Assembly: GCA_003223555.1 (NCBI GenBank)
Contig: QHVM01000017.1
Coordinates: 1 to 64,000 of the forward strand
Length of the DNA stretch: 64,000 nucleotides
Origin: Acidobacteriota bacterium
Lineage (GTDB): Bacteria; Acidobacteriota; Vicinamibacteria; Fen-336
Direction of reading: 5' to 3'
Numbering within the stretch: the first letter of the stretch is position 1; every line of letters starts with the position of its first letter. Positions 44,718 through 55,745 of the stretch are shown piece after piece. The notes under the pieces were generated by a model. The model had not been told where the DNA came from. It saw only the letters and a list, made by a program, of their open reading frames with translations, and did not search any database. A program made the translations under genes and the position numbers.

Positions 44718-45152
44718 TTACCGTCCGGGCCGTTCCATCTGGCGGTCCAGCTCCGCCAGCAGCTCACGGATGTTGCGCGCGTTCTGACCGAAGTCCCACG
44801 GGAACGTCCTCGAGCGGGAGCGGACGCTCACCTGGGTGTGTCCGCCCTGCCGGCGGAGGCGGACGGTCACGTCGTCCTTCAAGGGCAGGATCGGCAGGAC
44901 GTGCTCGGCCTGGAGGTCGGTGCCGCGCGTCCCGCTGATGGCGCCCACCAGCGTCCAGCGGGGAAGCCGGCCGATCGCGGCCTTGGCGGCCGCCGTCACC
45001 TTGTCTTGGCCCGCGGAATAGGCCCGCGGCTGCAGGTCCGGATATTCCGGCGTGTGGCCGGTCTCGACGTCGTTGATGCGCGGCCAGGCCAGGCAGGCGG
45101 CCACGAGGCCCGCCACCGCCACCCCGCCGAGAGCCGCCGTGGACCTAGTCAC
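44718..45152 (-). CDS. DUF1499 family lipoprotein
   Basis: 144 residues from GTG 45152, overlapping the mutY stop by eight bases. The N-terminal helix (LGGVAVAGLVAACLAWP) contains a lipobox-like VAAC. The body has the DUF1499 pattern: WTLVGAISGTRGTDLQAEHVLPILPLKDDVTVRLRRQGGHTQVSVRSRSR with later FPWDFGQNARNI. Members are small exported proteins of unknown role. It is cotranscribed with murA and mutY. Confidence 0.8.
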   Translation of the reverse strand: MTRSTAALGGVAVAGLVAACLAWPRINDVETGHTPEYPDLQPRAYSAGQDKVTAAAKAAIGRLPRWTLVGAISGTRGTDLQAEHVLPILPLKDDVTVRLRRQGGHTQVSVRSRSRTFPWDFGQNARNIRELLAELDRQMERPGR

Positions 45153-46221
45153 GAGGCTCCAGCGCCAGGGGAAGCTGGGGCGAATCGAGACCGCGGAGGA
45201 CCTTGCGGGTGATGGAGGAGACGGGCAGAGCAGCGATCTCCTCGGGCGTCGCCCAGCGGAAGCGCTCCGGATCCCCGGGAGGCCGGCGGCGTAGCCGCGA
45301 GGCGTAGGCCTCGAGCCGGATGCGGCGGAAGGTGATGGCATGGCGGCCGCGGGCCACCAGCCGGCCCGGGACGAGGTCCAGGCCGTGACGCTGCTTCAGC
45401 TCGCGGACGAGGTCCGGCAGGCCGCGCGCTTCCAGCGAGGTCTGCGGCACCTCCCACATCCGCCCCATGAGCGGCCCCTCGCCCCGGCGAACGAGCAGCA
45501 CCCTCCCTCGCTCCTCGACGAGCGCCGCCGCCACCGTCACCGCCTCCGGGGCCCGGCGCGCGCGGCCCTCCGGCAGCCGGTCCACGATGTCCAGGATGCG
45601 GGCCTCGCAATGCGCGCGCAGGGGGCAGGCCGGGCAGGCGGGCCGGCGGGGAAGGCACACCGTGGCCCCCAGCTCCATGAGGGCCTGGTTCCAGTCCCCC
45701 GGGGCGTCGCGGTCGAGAAGCTCCTCGGCCTTGTTGTAGTACGGCGCGTCGGAGCGCCCCGGCGTGCCGCGCAGCGCGAACAGGCGCGCCAGCACCCGCC
45801 GCACGTTGCCGTCCACCACCGGCAGCGCCACGCCGTGGGCGATCGAGAGCACGGCGCTCGCCGTGTAGAGCCCCACCCCGGGCACGGCCAGGGCCGCCTC
45901 CAGCGTGCGCGGGAAGCGTCCGCGGTGCCGCTCGAGGACGTGCCGGGCGCCCCGGTGCAGGTTGCGGGCGCGGTGGTAGTAGCCGAGGCCCGACCAGCGG
46001 GCCAGGACCTGCTCCTCGGTCGCCGCGGCCAGCGCCGGCAGGTCGGCGAACGCCTCCAGGAACGCCTCGTAATAGGGGACCGCGGTCTTCACCGTCGTCT
46101 GCTGGAGCATCACCTCCGAGACCCAGATGCGGTACGGGTCGCGCGTGCGCCGCCAGGGAAGGTCGCGCCGGTGGCGTCGATACCAGTCGAGGAGCGGCCG
46201 GCGCAGGCGCGCCGGGCTCAT
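45145..46221 (-). CDS. mutY: A/G-specific adenine glycosylase
   Basis: 358 residues. Helix-hairpin-helix/Gly-Pro-Asp glycosylase core: [43 protein letters not shown], and [14 protein letters not shown] holding the catalytic Asp. The 4Fe-4S loop is C-x6-C-x2-C-x5-C ([17 protein letters not shown]). A C-terminal Nudix-like domain ([30 protein letters not shown]) recognises 8-oxoguanine. It removes A opposite 8-oxoG. ATGA start overlaps the murA stop. Confidence 0.96.
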   Translation of the reverse strand: MSPARLRRPLLDWYRRHRRDLPWRRTRDPYRIWVSEVMLQQTTVKTAVPYYEAFLEAFADLPALAAATEEQVLARWSGLGYYHRARNLHRGARHVLERHRGRFPRTLEAALAVPGVGLYTASAVLSIAHGVALPVVDGNVRRVLARLFALRGTPGRSDAPYYNKAEELLDRDAPGDWNQALMELGATVCLPRRPACPACPLRAHCEARILDIVDRLPEGRARRAPEAVTVAAALVEERGRVLLVRRGEGPLMGRMWEVPQTSLEARGLPDLVRELKQRHGLDLVPGRLVARGRHAITFRRIRLEAYASRLRRRPPGDPERFRWATPEEIAALPVSSITRKVLRGLDSPQLPLALEPRD

Positions 46222-47519
46222 GCCTCCACGGCCGGGACGGCGTCGGTGGCCCGCCGCCCGCCACCCTGGTCGATGCGCTCGATGTCGGCGCCCAGGCCCC
46301 GCAGCTTCTCGTCGATGCGGTAGTAGCCGCGGTCCAGGTGGTAGACGCGGTCGACCACGGTCTCGCCGCGGGCGGCCAGCGCGGCGAGCAGGAGGCAGGC
46401 CGAGGCGCGGAGGTCGGTGGCCATCAGCTGCGCTCCCGACAGCGGCGTGTGTCCGCTGACGATGGCGGTCCGGCCGTCGATCCGGATGTCGGCCCCCATG
46501 CGCTGCAGCTCGGCCACGTGCATGTAGCGGTTCTCGAAGATCGTCTCGGTGATGGTGCTCGTGCCTGCGGCCTGGGTCATGAGGGCCATGTACTGGGCCT
46601 GCATGTCGGTGGGGAAGCCGGGATAGGGTACGGTGGTCACGTCCGAGGAGCGCATGGTGCGCGGGGCACGGACGCGCAGGTTGTCGGGCCCCTCCTCGAT
46701 GCGGATCCCCGTCTCCCGCAGCTTGTCGATCACGGCCCGCAGGTGCGCGGGGTGGCAGTTCCTCACCTCGATGTCGCCGCCGGCGATGGCGCAGGCGGCC
46801 ACGAACGTCCCCGTCTCGATGCGGTCGGGGATCACCCGGTGCTCGGCGCCGTGCAGGCTCGAGACGCCCTCGATGCGGATCGTCGAGCCGCCCGCGCCCT
46901 GGATCCTCGCCCCCATCTTGACGAGCAGGTCGGCGAGGTCAGAGACCTCGGGCTCCTGGGCCGCGTTGCGGATGATGGTCTCCCCGTCGGCCAGGCTGGC
47001 CGCCATCATGACGTTCTCGGTGCCGGTCACGGTGACGGTGTCGAAAGCGACCTCGGCCCCCCGCAGGCGGTCGGCCTGTGCCTCCACATAGCCGGACGCC
47101 ATGCGGATGGAGGCCCCCAGCTTCTCGAGCGCCTGCAGGTGCAGGTTGATCGGCCGGGCCCCGATGGCGCACCCTCCGGGCAGCGACACCCGGGCCTGGC
47201 GGGCCCTCGCCACGAGCGGCCCCAGGACCAGGACGGAGGCGCGCATCGTCTTGACCAGGTCGTAGGTGGCCTCGACCGAGGTCAGCTCGGCGGCGGTGAT
47301 CTCCACGGTGCCGCCGACCCGGAACTGCACGTCGGCGCCGAAATCGCTCAGCACGTGCCCCATGGTGCGGATGTCCCGCACCTCGGGGACGTTGTGGAGC
47401 ACGACCGGCTGGCCGGTGAGCAGCGCCGCGCAGACCTCCGGCAGCGAGGCGTTCTTGGCCCCGGAGATGCGGACCGTCCCTTCGAGCGGCCGCCCCCCCA
47501 CGATACGGATCTTTTCCAC
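46218..47519 (-). CDS. murA: UDP-N-acetylglucosamine 1-carboxyvinyltransferase
   Basis: 433 residues, cytoplasmic, the first committed step of peptidoglycan synthesis. It begins [27 protein letters not shown], and the catalytic loop is [15 protein letters not shown] with the fosfomycin-target Cys at about residue 115. [11 protein letters not shown] and the later [16 protein letters not shown] are conserved. It has a polar C-terminal extension of about 15 residues. The gene order murA-mutY-DUF1499 on one transcript follows prmC after 55 bp. Confidence 0.97.
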   Translation of the reverse strand: MEKIRIVGGRPLEGTVRISGAKNASLPEVCAALLTGQPVVLHNVPEVRDIRTMGHVLSDFGADVQFRVGGTVEITAAELTSVEATYDLVKTMRASVLVLGPLVARARQARVSLPGGCAIGARPINLHLQALEKLGASIRMASGYVEAQADRLRGAEVAFDTVTVTGTENVMMAASLADGETIIRNAAQEPEVSDLADLLVKMGARIQGAGGSTIRIEGVSSLHGAEHRVIPDRIETGTFVAACAIAGGDIEVRNCHPAHLRAVIDKLRETGIRIEEGPDNLRVRAPRTMRSSDVTTVPYPGFPTDMQAQYMALMTQAAGTSTITETIFENRYMHVAELQRMGADIRIDGRTAIVSGHTPLSGAQLMATDLRASACLLLAALAARGETVVDRVYHLDRGYYRIDEKLRGLGADIERIDQGGGRRATDAVPAVEA

Positions 47520-47574
47520 TCACTCCAGTCTAGTGCGGAGCGTGACCGAAGAGTAGGGTGGGGAGAAGGCGCCG

Positions 47575-48426
47575 CTACGGCCGGCGGGACGCGACGACGC
47601 GGGGGATGCCGGCCAGGTCGCGGCGCGTCTCGGTAGGCGGGAGGCCCGCCGCATCCAGCTTCTGCGCGACCTGCTCCGCCATGCCCGCGCCCACCTCCAC
47701 GAGCAGATGACCGCCCGGACGCAGCAGGTCGCGGGACTGCCGAGCCAGGCGCTCGTAGATGCCGTACGGAGGGTCGGGCGCGAGGAGCGCCGGCCGGGGC
47801 TCGTGGTCGCGCACCTCGGGGGCCAGCCCGGGCAGGTCGGCCGGATGCACGTAGGGGGGGTTGCTGACGACGAGGTGGACGGCTCCGCGCAGGTGGGCGA
47901 CCGGGGCGAGCAGGTCACCTTCGTGCCAGGCCACGCGCCCGTCCAGGCCCAGCCGGCGGGCATTGTCCCGCGCCACCTCCAGCGCCGCCGGAGACACGTC
48001 GGTCGCGTGAAGGGCGGCGTCGGGACGCTCGGCGGCCAGCGACAGCGCGATGCAGCCGCTGCCGGTGCCGGCGTCGACGACGACCGGCGCCGTGAGCCCC
48101 CGCATCGCCCGCAGGGCCGCCTCCACCAGCAGCTCGGTCTCGGGGCGGGGGACGAGCACGGCGGGGCTCACCACGAAGTCGTGGCGCCAGAACGCCTGGG
48201 TGCCGGTGAGGTGTTGCAGCGGACGCCGGCTCGCGCGCTGCTCGACGAGGGCGAGGAACCCCTTCTCCTCGGCCGCGGACAACGTGTCGCCGCGGCGGGC
48301 GATGACGGCCGCGCGGTCGCAGCCCAGGGCGTGCCGGAGCAGCGTCTCGGCGTCCAGGGCGGGCTGCGACACGCCGGCGGCGCGTAGCCGCTGCTCGGCG
48401 CGGCGAAGCGCGTCGGCGACGGTCAA
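47575..48426 (-). CDS. prmC: Release factor glutamine methyltransferase
   Basis: 283 residues from a TTG start at 48426 overlapping the prfA stop (TTGA). N-terminal helical domain ([29 protein letters not shown]), then [14 protein letters not shown], motif [17 protein letters not shown] and the N-P-P-Y motif [10 protein letters not shown]. It methylates the Gln of the GGQ motif in release factors 1 and 2. Its coupling to prfA fits: the substrate and the enzyme are made together. Confidence 0.96.
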   Translation of the reverse strand: MTVADALRRAEQRLRAAGVSQPALDAETLLRHALGCDRAAVIARRGDTLSAAEEKGFLALVEQRASRRPLQHLTGTQAFWRHDFVVSPAVLVPRPETELLVEAALRAMRGLTAPVVVDAGTGSGCIALSLAAERPDAALHATDVSPAALEVARDNARRLGLDGRVAWHEGDLLAPVAHLRGAVHLVVSNPPYVHPADLPGLAPEVRDHEPRPALLAPDPPYGIYERLARQSRDLLRPGGHLLVEVGAGMAEQVAQKLDAAGLPPTETRRDLAGIPRVVASRRP

Positions 48427-49451
48427 ACGGGCTGCTTCAGCTTCTCGGCCTGGTTGTGGGCGATGAGGCCGTTGACGACCTCGTCGAGCGCGCCGTCCAG
48501 GATCTCCTGGAGGCGGTGGATGGTGAGGCCGATGCGGTGGTCCGTCACCCGGCCCTGCTGGAAGTTGTATGTGCGGATCTTCTCACTGCGGTCGCCCGAT
48601 CCGACCTGGCTCCGGCGCTCGCTGGAGATCTGCTTCTGCTGCTCCTCGAGCGCCATCTCGTAGAGCCGCGCCCGCAGCACCTTCATGGCCTTCTCGCGGT
48701 TCTTGATCTGGCTCTTCTCGTCGGGCAGGTGGGTGATGCGGACCGCCGAGTACGTGGTATTGACGCTCTGGCCGCCGGGCCCGGACGAGCAGAACGTGTC
48801 GATGCGGATGTCCTTGGGCTCGATCCTGACGTCCACCTCCTCCGCCTCCGGGAGCACGGCGACCGTGACCGCGGAGGTATGGATGCGGCCGGACGCCTCG
48901 GTGGCGGGGACGCGCTGCACCCGGTGCACTCCGCTCTCGTAACGGAGCTTCGAGTACACCCGCTGGCCCTCGACCATCGCGATGACTTCCTTGATGCCGC
49001 CCTGGCCGGCCCGGGTCACGGAGACGACGTCGATCTTCCAGCCCTGGAAGATCTCGGCCGCGAAGAGGGCGGCCTCTTCGCCCCCCGTCCCCGCCCGGAT
49101 CTCGAGCAGCACGTTCTTCTCGTCATTGGGGTCCTTGGGCAGGAGGAGGCGGGGGACCTCTTCGTCGAGGGCGTCGCGGCGGGACGCCTGGGCGCGCAGC
49201 TCCTCATGGGCCAGCTCCCTCAGCTCGGGGTCCGACTCGGACCGGATCAGCTCCTGGACCTTGGTGATCTCGCTGAGGGTCGCCTTGTAGGCCCGGTAGC
49301 GCTCCACGATGGGAGCCAGCTCCTTGGACTCGCGGGCCAGTCGCTGGTAGGCGGACGGGTCCTGGGTCACGGCCGGGTCCGACATCTGCGCCTGGACCTC
49401 GCCGTAGCGCGCTTCCACGTCCTTGAGCTTCTGGAACGTTATGGAGTCCAT
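48423..49451 (-). CDS. prfA: Peptide chain release factor 1
   Basis: 342 residues, ATG 49451. It has the GGQ loop [15 protein letters not shown], whose Gln is methylated by PrmC, and the P-A-T stop-codon-reading tripeptide in [12 protein letters not shown], the RF1 type reading UAA/UAG. The N-terminal helix domain and the end are normal. The start is preceded by a C-rich hairpin region (49460-49483) rather than a clear Shine-Dalgarno. Confidence 0.97.
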   Translation of the reverse strand: MDSITFQKLKDVEARYGEVQAQMSDPAVTQDPSAYQRLARESKELAPIVERYRAYKATLSEITKVQELIRSESDPELRELAHEELRAQASRRDALDEEVPRLLLPKDPNDEKNVLLEIRAGTGGEEAALFAAEIFQGWKIDVVSVTRAGQGGIKEVIAMVEGQRVYSKLRYESGVHRVQRVPATEASGRIHTSAVTVAVLPEAEEVDVRIEPKDIRIDTFCSSGPGGQSVNTTYSAVRITHLPDEKSQIKNREKAMKVLRARLYEMALEEQQKQISSERRSQVGSGDRSEKIRTYNFQQGRVTDHRIGLTIHRLQEILDGALDEVVNGLIAHNQAEKLKQPV

Positions 49452-49530
49452 GTGGAACCTTGGGGGGAGCGCCGCCTCCCCAAAAAAACGTCAGGGGGGT
49501 CTGCGACCCCCCGACCCCCCCGCGGCAACG
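49452..49530 (-). terminator. G-rich hairpins with T7 between rpmE and prfA
   Basis: In the leftward transcript: GGGGGG (49512-49507), loop, CCCCCC (49499-49494), TGACG, then T7 (49488-49482), a fair intrinsic terminator for rpmE. A second palindrome TTGGGG/CCCCAA (49483-49478 and 49465-49460) follows, nine bases before prfA. The G6/C6 stem recalls the dispersed repeat, but the GTGAA hairpin is missing. Confidence 0.6.
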
Positions 49531-49755
49531 CTACGCCTGGGCGGCCGGTTCCTTCTTCTTCCCGTACTTGCGCGTGTAGCGCTCGACGCGCCCGGCCGAG
49601 TCGATGAGCTTCTGCTTCCCGGTGAAGAAGGGGTGGCAGTTCGAGCAGATCTCCAGCCGCAGCTCCTGGCCCTTGGTGGACCGGGTCGTCCAAGTCGCGC
49701 CGCAGGCGCAGTGGACGTTGACGACCTTGTACTCGGGATGAATTCCTGGCTTCAT
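49531..49755 (-). CDS. rpmE: Ribosomal protein L31
   Basis: 74 residues from ATG 49755, [10 protein letters not shown], with a GGGAG site upstream. The zinc-binding set C-x-C ([10 protein letters not shown]) and C-x-x-C ([14 protein letters not shown]) marks the zinc-containing, C+ form. A longer reading from upstream MFRATPEAG is unlikely. It is a large-subunit protein bridging to the small subunit. The gene precedes prfA-prmC in the common order. Confidence 0.95.
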   Translation of the reverse strand: MKPGIHPEYKVVNVHCACGATWTTRSTKGQELRLEICSNCHPFFTGKQKLIDSAGRVERYTRKYGKKKEPAAQA

Positions 49756-49886
49756 GACGCTCCCGGGGCCCGCCTCCGGCGTGGCCCTGAACATTGGATT
49801 CTAGCATAGAATGCGATCAACACTATCCGGGTCACTCAACCCCCTCTCGCGTGCGCCTGTCCAACGCTTCGAATCACGCACCTGAC

Positions 49887-51329
<1,443 letters not shown>

Positions 51330-51332
51330 GCG

Positions 51333-52547
51333 ATGGCCTGGGACGTCTCACGCCGGGTCTTCCTGCGCGGGGCCGGACTGGCCGCGGTGGGGGTCGGCTT
51401 CCATCCCTCGTCCCTGCTCGTGCGCGCCGCCCAGGCCGCCGAGGCCGGGCGCCGCGTCCTGGTGCAGATCTTCCTCCGCGGGGGTTGCGACGGGTTGAAC
51501 CTTTGCATTCCGTTCGGGGACGCCGAGTACTACGGCCTGCGCGGGGCGATCGCCCTCGGCCGGGGCGAGGTCGTGGACCTCGACGGCCACTTCGGCCTCC
51601 ATCCCGCCCTCGCGCCGCTGAAGGTGCTCTACGACGAGGGCCGGCTCGCCCTCCTGCACGCCGTGGGGAGCTACGGCCTCAGCCGCTCGCACTTCGACGC
51701 CCAGGACTTCATGGAGTCGGGCACGCCGGGCGACAAGACCACCTCGACCGGCTGGCTGGAGCGGAGCATCTCCAGGGTGCCGGGCAACGCGGTGACCGAG
51801 GCGGTGGCGTTCTCCGCCCAGCTCCCGCGCTCGTTCCTGGGCCCGGAGCCGGTCCTGGTGGCGCAAACGCTGTCGAGCTTCGACCTCCGGGCCCGCAACT
51901 GGCGGGGGGAGGCGGAGACGCTGCTGCGCGCGATGTACGACGGCCGCCCGGACGTGCTGGGCAAGGTCGGCCAGGAGACCTTCGCGGCCATGGACGTGCT
52001 GCTGCGCACGCCGGAGATCATGGCCCCGCCCGCCGCCGGCGCCGTCTACCCGGGCTCGACGGTCGGGAGCTCGCTGAGGCAGGCGGCGCAGATCATCAAG
52101 GCCGGCCTGGGCACCCGCGCCATCTTCGTCAACGTGCCCGGCTCGTTCGACACCCACGCCAACCAGCTCCCGGCCAACGCCCTCGAGTTCACGCGGCTGG
52201 CCGACGCGCTGGTGGCCTTTGCGCGCGACCTGGGCGGGATGCTGGACGACGTGGCGGTGATGGTCACGACGGAGTTCGGCCGGGCCGCCTTCGTCAACGG
52301 CTCGGCGGGCACCGATCACGGCTCCGCCCACTGCATGATCCTCATGGGTGCGGGAGTGCGCGGCGGCCGGGTGTACGGGTCGTGGCCCGGTCTCTCCCGG
52401 AGCCAGCTCTACCAGGAGCGGGACCTGGCGGTGACGACCGACTTCCGCGACGCGTTTGCCGAGGTGGCGCGGGCCCAGCTCGGCATCGATTCGTCCTCGC
52501 TCTTCCCCGGTTACGCTGCCGGCCCCGGCCCGGGGATCGTCGCGTAG
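51333..52547 (+). CDS. DUF1501 family Tat-secreted protein
   Basis: 404 residues. The start SRRVFLRGAGLAAVGVGF is a twin-arginine signal. The body has the sulfatase/phosphatase-fold marks of DUF1501: FLRGGCDGLNLCIPFGD, HALHP-type SYGLSRSHFDAQDFMESG, VNVPGSFDTHANQ, VMVTTEFGRAAFVNGSAGTDHGSAHCMILMG. The H and D residues could bind metal. It forms a pair with the preceding DUF1800 gene and is probably periplasmic. Enzyme activity not established. Confidence 0.93.
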   Translation: MAWDVSRRVFLRGAGLAAVGVGFHPSSLLVRAAQAAEAGRRVLVQIFLRGGCDGLNLCIPFGDAEYYGLRGAIALGRGEVVDLDGHFGLHPALAPLKVLYDEGRLALLHAVGSYGLSRSHFDAQDFMESGTPGDKTTSTGWLERSISRVPGNAVTEAVAFSAQLPRSFLGPEPVLVAQTLSSFDLRARNWRGEAETLLRAMYDGRPDVLGKVGQETFAAMDVLLRTPEIMAPPAAGAVYPGSTVGSSLRQAAQIIKAGLGTRAIFVNVPGSFDTHANQLPANALEFTRLADALVAFARDLGGMLDDVAVMVTTEFGRAAFVNGSAGTDHGSAHCMILMGAGVRGGRVYGSWPGLSRSQLYQERDLAVTTDFRDAFAEVARAQLGIDSSSLFPGYAAGPGPGIVA

Positions 52548-52552
52548 CCGGC

Positions 52553-53092
52553 GTGGCGCGACTCGCCCGTCCGGCCGCCGCTCTGGCGCTGCTCCTGCCG
52601 CTCGCCTCTCCCGCCCCGGCCGCCCTGGCGGCTTCCCCGAGGGCCGACCTGTTCGCCGGCTACTCCTACCGCAAGAGCGGCGACCAGGGACTGAACGGGT
52701 GGGACGCCGCGCTCGGCGCGAGCCTCTCGCGATGGATCGGCGCGGAGGCCGACGTGAGCGGGCATTACGGCCGGCAGTCGGGGACCGACCTCAGCCGGCT
52801 GTCCTTCATGGCGGGGCCGCGCTTCGTGTATCGGACCGGCGGTCTGGCGGTCTTCGCCCATTACCTCGCGGGCGGGGTGCGCTCGCGAGCGAGCATCGGC
52901 GTGCTGGGAGTGGACATCGCGGAGACGAGCACCGACTTCGGCATGGCCGCGGGCGGGGGAGCGGACGTGCGCGTCTCGGAGCGGTGGGCGCTCCGAGCCC
53001 AGGGCGACTACGTGGTCGTCCGCGCGCAGGGCGCCACGGAGAAGGATCCCCGCGTAGCGGTCGGCCTCGTGTTCCGACTCACACGGAATTAG
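52553..53092 (+). CDS. Outer-membrane barrel protein
   Basis: 179 residues from GTG 52553, five bases after the DUF1501 stop. A signal peptide (ALALLLPLASPAPAALAA) leads to strands with Gly/aromatic pattern: ADLFAGYSYRKSG, WIGAEADVSGHYGRQ, FMAGPRFVYRTGGLAVFAHYLAGGV, DFGMAAGGGADVRVSERWALRAQGDYVVV and VAVGLVFRLT. It looks like a small 8-strand porin-fold (OmpA-like) protein. It probably belongs to the DUF1800-DUF1501 operon. Confidence 0.75.
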   Translation: MARLARPAAALALLLPLASPAPAALAASPRADLFAGYSYRKSGDQGLNGWDAALGASLSRWIGAEADVSGHYGRQSGTDLSRLSFMAGPRFVYRTGGLAVFAHYLAGGVRSRASIGVLGVDIAETSTDFGMAAGGGADVRVSERWALRAQGDYVVVRAQGATEKDPRVAVGLVFRLTRN

Positions 53093-53389
53093 GACTCAGG
53101 CACGGGGCTTGCTCTTCGACGCCGGTGCAGAGAGAGGAGCGCCGGAAGTAAAGAGGACGACGCCAGGCCGGCACGACGGGACGGGCGAATGTTCCCTCGC
53201 GCAGGCCTCGCGGCTGGCCAACCTCCTCACGCGTGGCTCGATGATCGCTGGCCGGCATCTCACCGGCGCCCTCTCTCCGCCTCTCGACCTTCCGTAATAT
53301 TCCACCCAACTCGATGCGTGTCTGCGCCGCGACGATCTGGTCTCGGTGACCGGGCGGCTGGCTCGAGCCACCGCCCGACAAGCATTGGC
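53093..53389. other. Intergenic, 297 bp, no gene seen
   Basis: It lies between the barrel gene and the convergent glycine-zipper gene. Short frames here lack any recognisable domain or ribosome site. I see no repeat or strong terminator. Confidence 0.5.
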
Positions 53390-53854
53390 TCACTCGCGAC
53401 GTACGTGATGTCGTGTCTTGCGATCGTAGACAGTGCCGGCCGCGCCGCCCACGAGGCCGCCGACCAGGGCTCCCTTGCCCCCACCGACCAAGCTGCCCAC
53501 GAGCGCTCCGCCCGCCGCCGAGCCACCGATGATGAGCCCGCTCTTCTTCGCCGACCGCGTGTGCCTGACGACGCGGTGGCGGCTGGTGGTCGTGGTGGTC
53601 GTGCGGTAGACGACCCTCTGGGCGGCAGGCGTGGCGATCGTCGTCGTCTGGGAGGTGGCCACGGCCGGAGTGACGACGGGCTGGCTGGCGCTGTCGTTGA
53701 GGGCGTTGACGGGCGCGGCCGTGGTGGGAGCGGGGATCGCCGCCGATGCCTGCGGCTGGGCCTGGGCGTCGGGGGAATGACGGGAGGTCGCGAGCACGAT
53801 CGCTCCCCCCAGGGCGAGGGCGCCGAGGGCCGCGGCGCCGATCACTGGTCTCAT
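53390..53854 (-). CDS. Exported glycine-zipper protein
   Basis: 154 residues from ATG 53854 with GGAGGG upstream. An N-terminal hydrophobic signal/anchor (GAAALGALALGGAIVLA) is followed by a Thr/Ala/Pro-rich linker, then a basic patch and the glycine-zipper hairpin GLIIGGSAAGGALVGSLVGGGKGALVGGLVGGAAGTVYD. Such zippers insert in or span the outer membrane or lie at its inner face. The C-terminus is basic (RKTRHHVRRE). Possibly an osmotic-stress or surface-antigen-type protein. Confidence 0.75.
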   Translation of the reverse strand: MRPVIGAAALGALALGGAIVLATSRHSPDAQAQPQASAAIPAPTTAAPVNALNDSASQPVVTPAVATSQTTTIATPAAQRVVYRTTTTTTSRHRVVRHTRSAKKSGLIIGGSAAGGALVGSLVGGGKGALVGGLVGGAAGTVYDRKTRHHVRRE

Positions 53855-53898
53855 GAAACCCTCCAGTCGGTTAATGAAAGTGGGATATACGATCCCCT

Positions 53899-55722
53899 TC
53901 ACTCCGGTGCAAGGGATGTGCCAGTTGGATAGGCAGGCCAGGCGATCGAGAGCAGCACGCCCGCCGGCCGCTCATCTAGCGCGTCCGCCTCGCGTCCGCG
54001 GGGCGCGAGCGGCTCCTGCCGCCGGTACACGACGGTGACCGGCGCGCTCTGGGGGCCGCAAACCAGGTCTCTTTCCAGCGGCTCGCCTTCCGCCCCATAG
54101 AGGAGCACGGCCCGGGGCCCCGCGGCCCGAAGCCTCAGCCGTCCGTCCGGGATCTGCACGATGAAGTCGAGCGCGCCGTCGGCCCGGCACTCCAGCGCCA
54201 CCAGCGTGCCTTGCGCCTCGGCGGTCAGCGCGGCGGCGAAGCCGAGCCGGCCCAGCAGGTGCCCGGCCAGGAAGCGCATGTCGTCGTCACGCGCGGCCGT
54301 GCGCGCCCGCGCGAGGACGGCCGCGGCACGTCCGAGGTCGTCGACCCGCGTGTAGAGGCCGGCGAGCGTTATGGCGACGTCGGTGCGCTGCGGCTCGCGC
54401 GCGAAAGCCGGCTCGAGCAGCGCGATCCGCCGCCGGGCCGGCTGGGGACGCAGCCGGGCCAGCAGCTCGGCGGCGTCGATGAAGTGGGGAGCCCGGCTCA
54501 CCGCCTTCTCGAGGGCGGCCACGGCGGCGTCGGTGTCGTCGTCGGACAGCACCTGGCCGCGGCGGGCGGCCTCCTTCACCAGCACGTCCGCGTAGCGATG
54601 GAGGGCGAGCGGGCTTTCGGGCTCGCGCTCCAGCTCCGCCTTGAGCTGCGCTCGCGCCTCGTCCCAGCGCGCCTGGCCGAGCGCCACCTGGGCGAGGCCG
54701 TCGCGGGCCGGCACGAAGCCGGGGTCCTCCGCGACCGCGCGGGCGAAGTGCCCTCGGGCCTCGCGCGCCCGGTCCTGGTGCACCAGCAGGTCGCCCATCG
54801 CGTACTCGACCTCGGCCAGGGCCGGCACGGTGGATGCGGGCGGCTCGGCGCTCGCTTCCTCCGCGAGTCCGGGCGGCCCGAGCGTCGCGACCGGCCGCGC
54901 CGGCGCGTCCAGGTAGGCCCGCAGACGGCGAGAGAGCGCGGGCAGCTCCTCGCCGAGGGCGCGGGCGAATGCGGAGGCGGAGTCCTGGCCCTGGGCGACG
55001 GAGGACAGGTAGCGCTCGAGCTGCTCCTTCCCGCCCGGACGGCCCAGCACGACGTAATGGGCCAGCAGCCACGACTGGGCGTAGAACAGGTCACAGCGGC
55101 CCTCGCGCACGTACAGCTCGGAGCTGTAGTCGGCCCTCAGCACCTGGTCGAGAGGCAAGAGGCCGCGCCGGCGCAGGGCCGCGACGTGGTCCGTGCGGGG
55201 CAGGCCAACCAGCGCCGCGGTGCCCTCCGGCCGCCACGCGGCGAACAGCTCGGCCAGCCCTTCCGCCACCCAGGCCGGCTGGGCCGGCAGCGACTCGTTG
55301 AGGGCCAGGTGCGCGTACTCGTGGTACAGCGCGTCGTAGCGGTCCGTCCGGGACGCGCCGAGGTCGAAGGCGATGTACCGGCGCGCGGTGCCGCCCTGGA
55401 AGAACCCGTCGACCGCGCGAGGCTCGGCCCCGATGCGGGGCACGAAGGACCGGAACGAACCCTCGCTCCGGAAGGCCAGGACCACGACGGGAGCCTCGGC
55501 GTCCGAGCCGCGGCGGGGGAGCAAACCCTGCAGGACGCGCCGGAAGCGCGACAGGGCCGTGGCCGCGGCGACGGCGTCGGCGGGGACGCCCTCGCACAGC
55601 AGGTCGAAGTGGGGGGTGCGGGCCCGCGACCAGCCTGACGCCGGGCCGCCGCTCGCGGCCGCGAGGGCGGGGATGGCCGCGAGGGCGGAGGCGACGAGAC
55701 CGGGGAAAGGGAGTCCGCGCAC
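53899..55722 (-). CDS. Exported peptidase-MA/TPR protein
   Basis: 607 residues from GTG 55722. The signal peptide is about 1-24. Residues 35-260 form a gluzincin-like peptidase with HEYAH at 134-138 and a Glu in WVAEGLAELFAAW downstream. From about 290 the protein contains at least four TPR pairs (YAMGDLLVHQDRAREARGHFARAVAEDP, ARDGLAQVALGQARWDEARAQLKAEL). The C-terminus is a small beta domain (VQIPDGRLRLRAAGPRAVLLYG). Related DUF1570-type proteins are secreted. It lies 23 bases after the rho stop. Confidence 0.85.
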   Translation of the reverse strand: MRGLPFPGLVASALAAIPALAAASGGPASGWSRARTPHFDLLCEGVPADAVAAATALSRFRRVLQGLLPRRGSDAEAPVVVLAFRSEGSFRSFVPRIGAEPRAVDGFFQGGTARRYIAFDLGASRTDRYDALYHEYAHLALNESLPAQPAWVAEGLAELFAAWRPEGTAALVGLPRTDHVAALRRRGLLPLDQVLRADYSSELYVREGRCDLFYAQSWLLAHYVVLGRPGGKEQLERYLSSVAQGQDSASAFARALGEELPALSRRLRAYLDAPARPVATLGPPGLAEEASAEPPASTVPALAEVEYAMGDLLVHQDRAREARGHFARAVAEDPGFVPARDGLAQVALGQARWDEARAQLKAELEREPESPLALHRYADVLVKEAARRGQVLSDDDTDAAVAALEKAVSRAPHFIDAAELLARLRPQPARRRIALLEPAFAREPQRTDVAITLAGLYTRVDDLGRAAAVLARARTAARDDDMRFLAGHLLGRLGFAAALTAEAQGTLVALECRADGALDFIVQIPDGRLRLRAAGPRAVLLYGAEGEPLERDLVCGPQSAPVTVVYRRQEPLAPRGREADALDERPAGVLLSIAWPAYPTGTSLAPE

Positions 55723-55745
55723 GGCGGGAAGACGACGCAGCCGCC

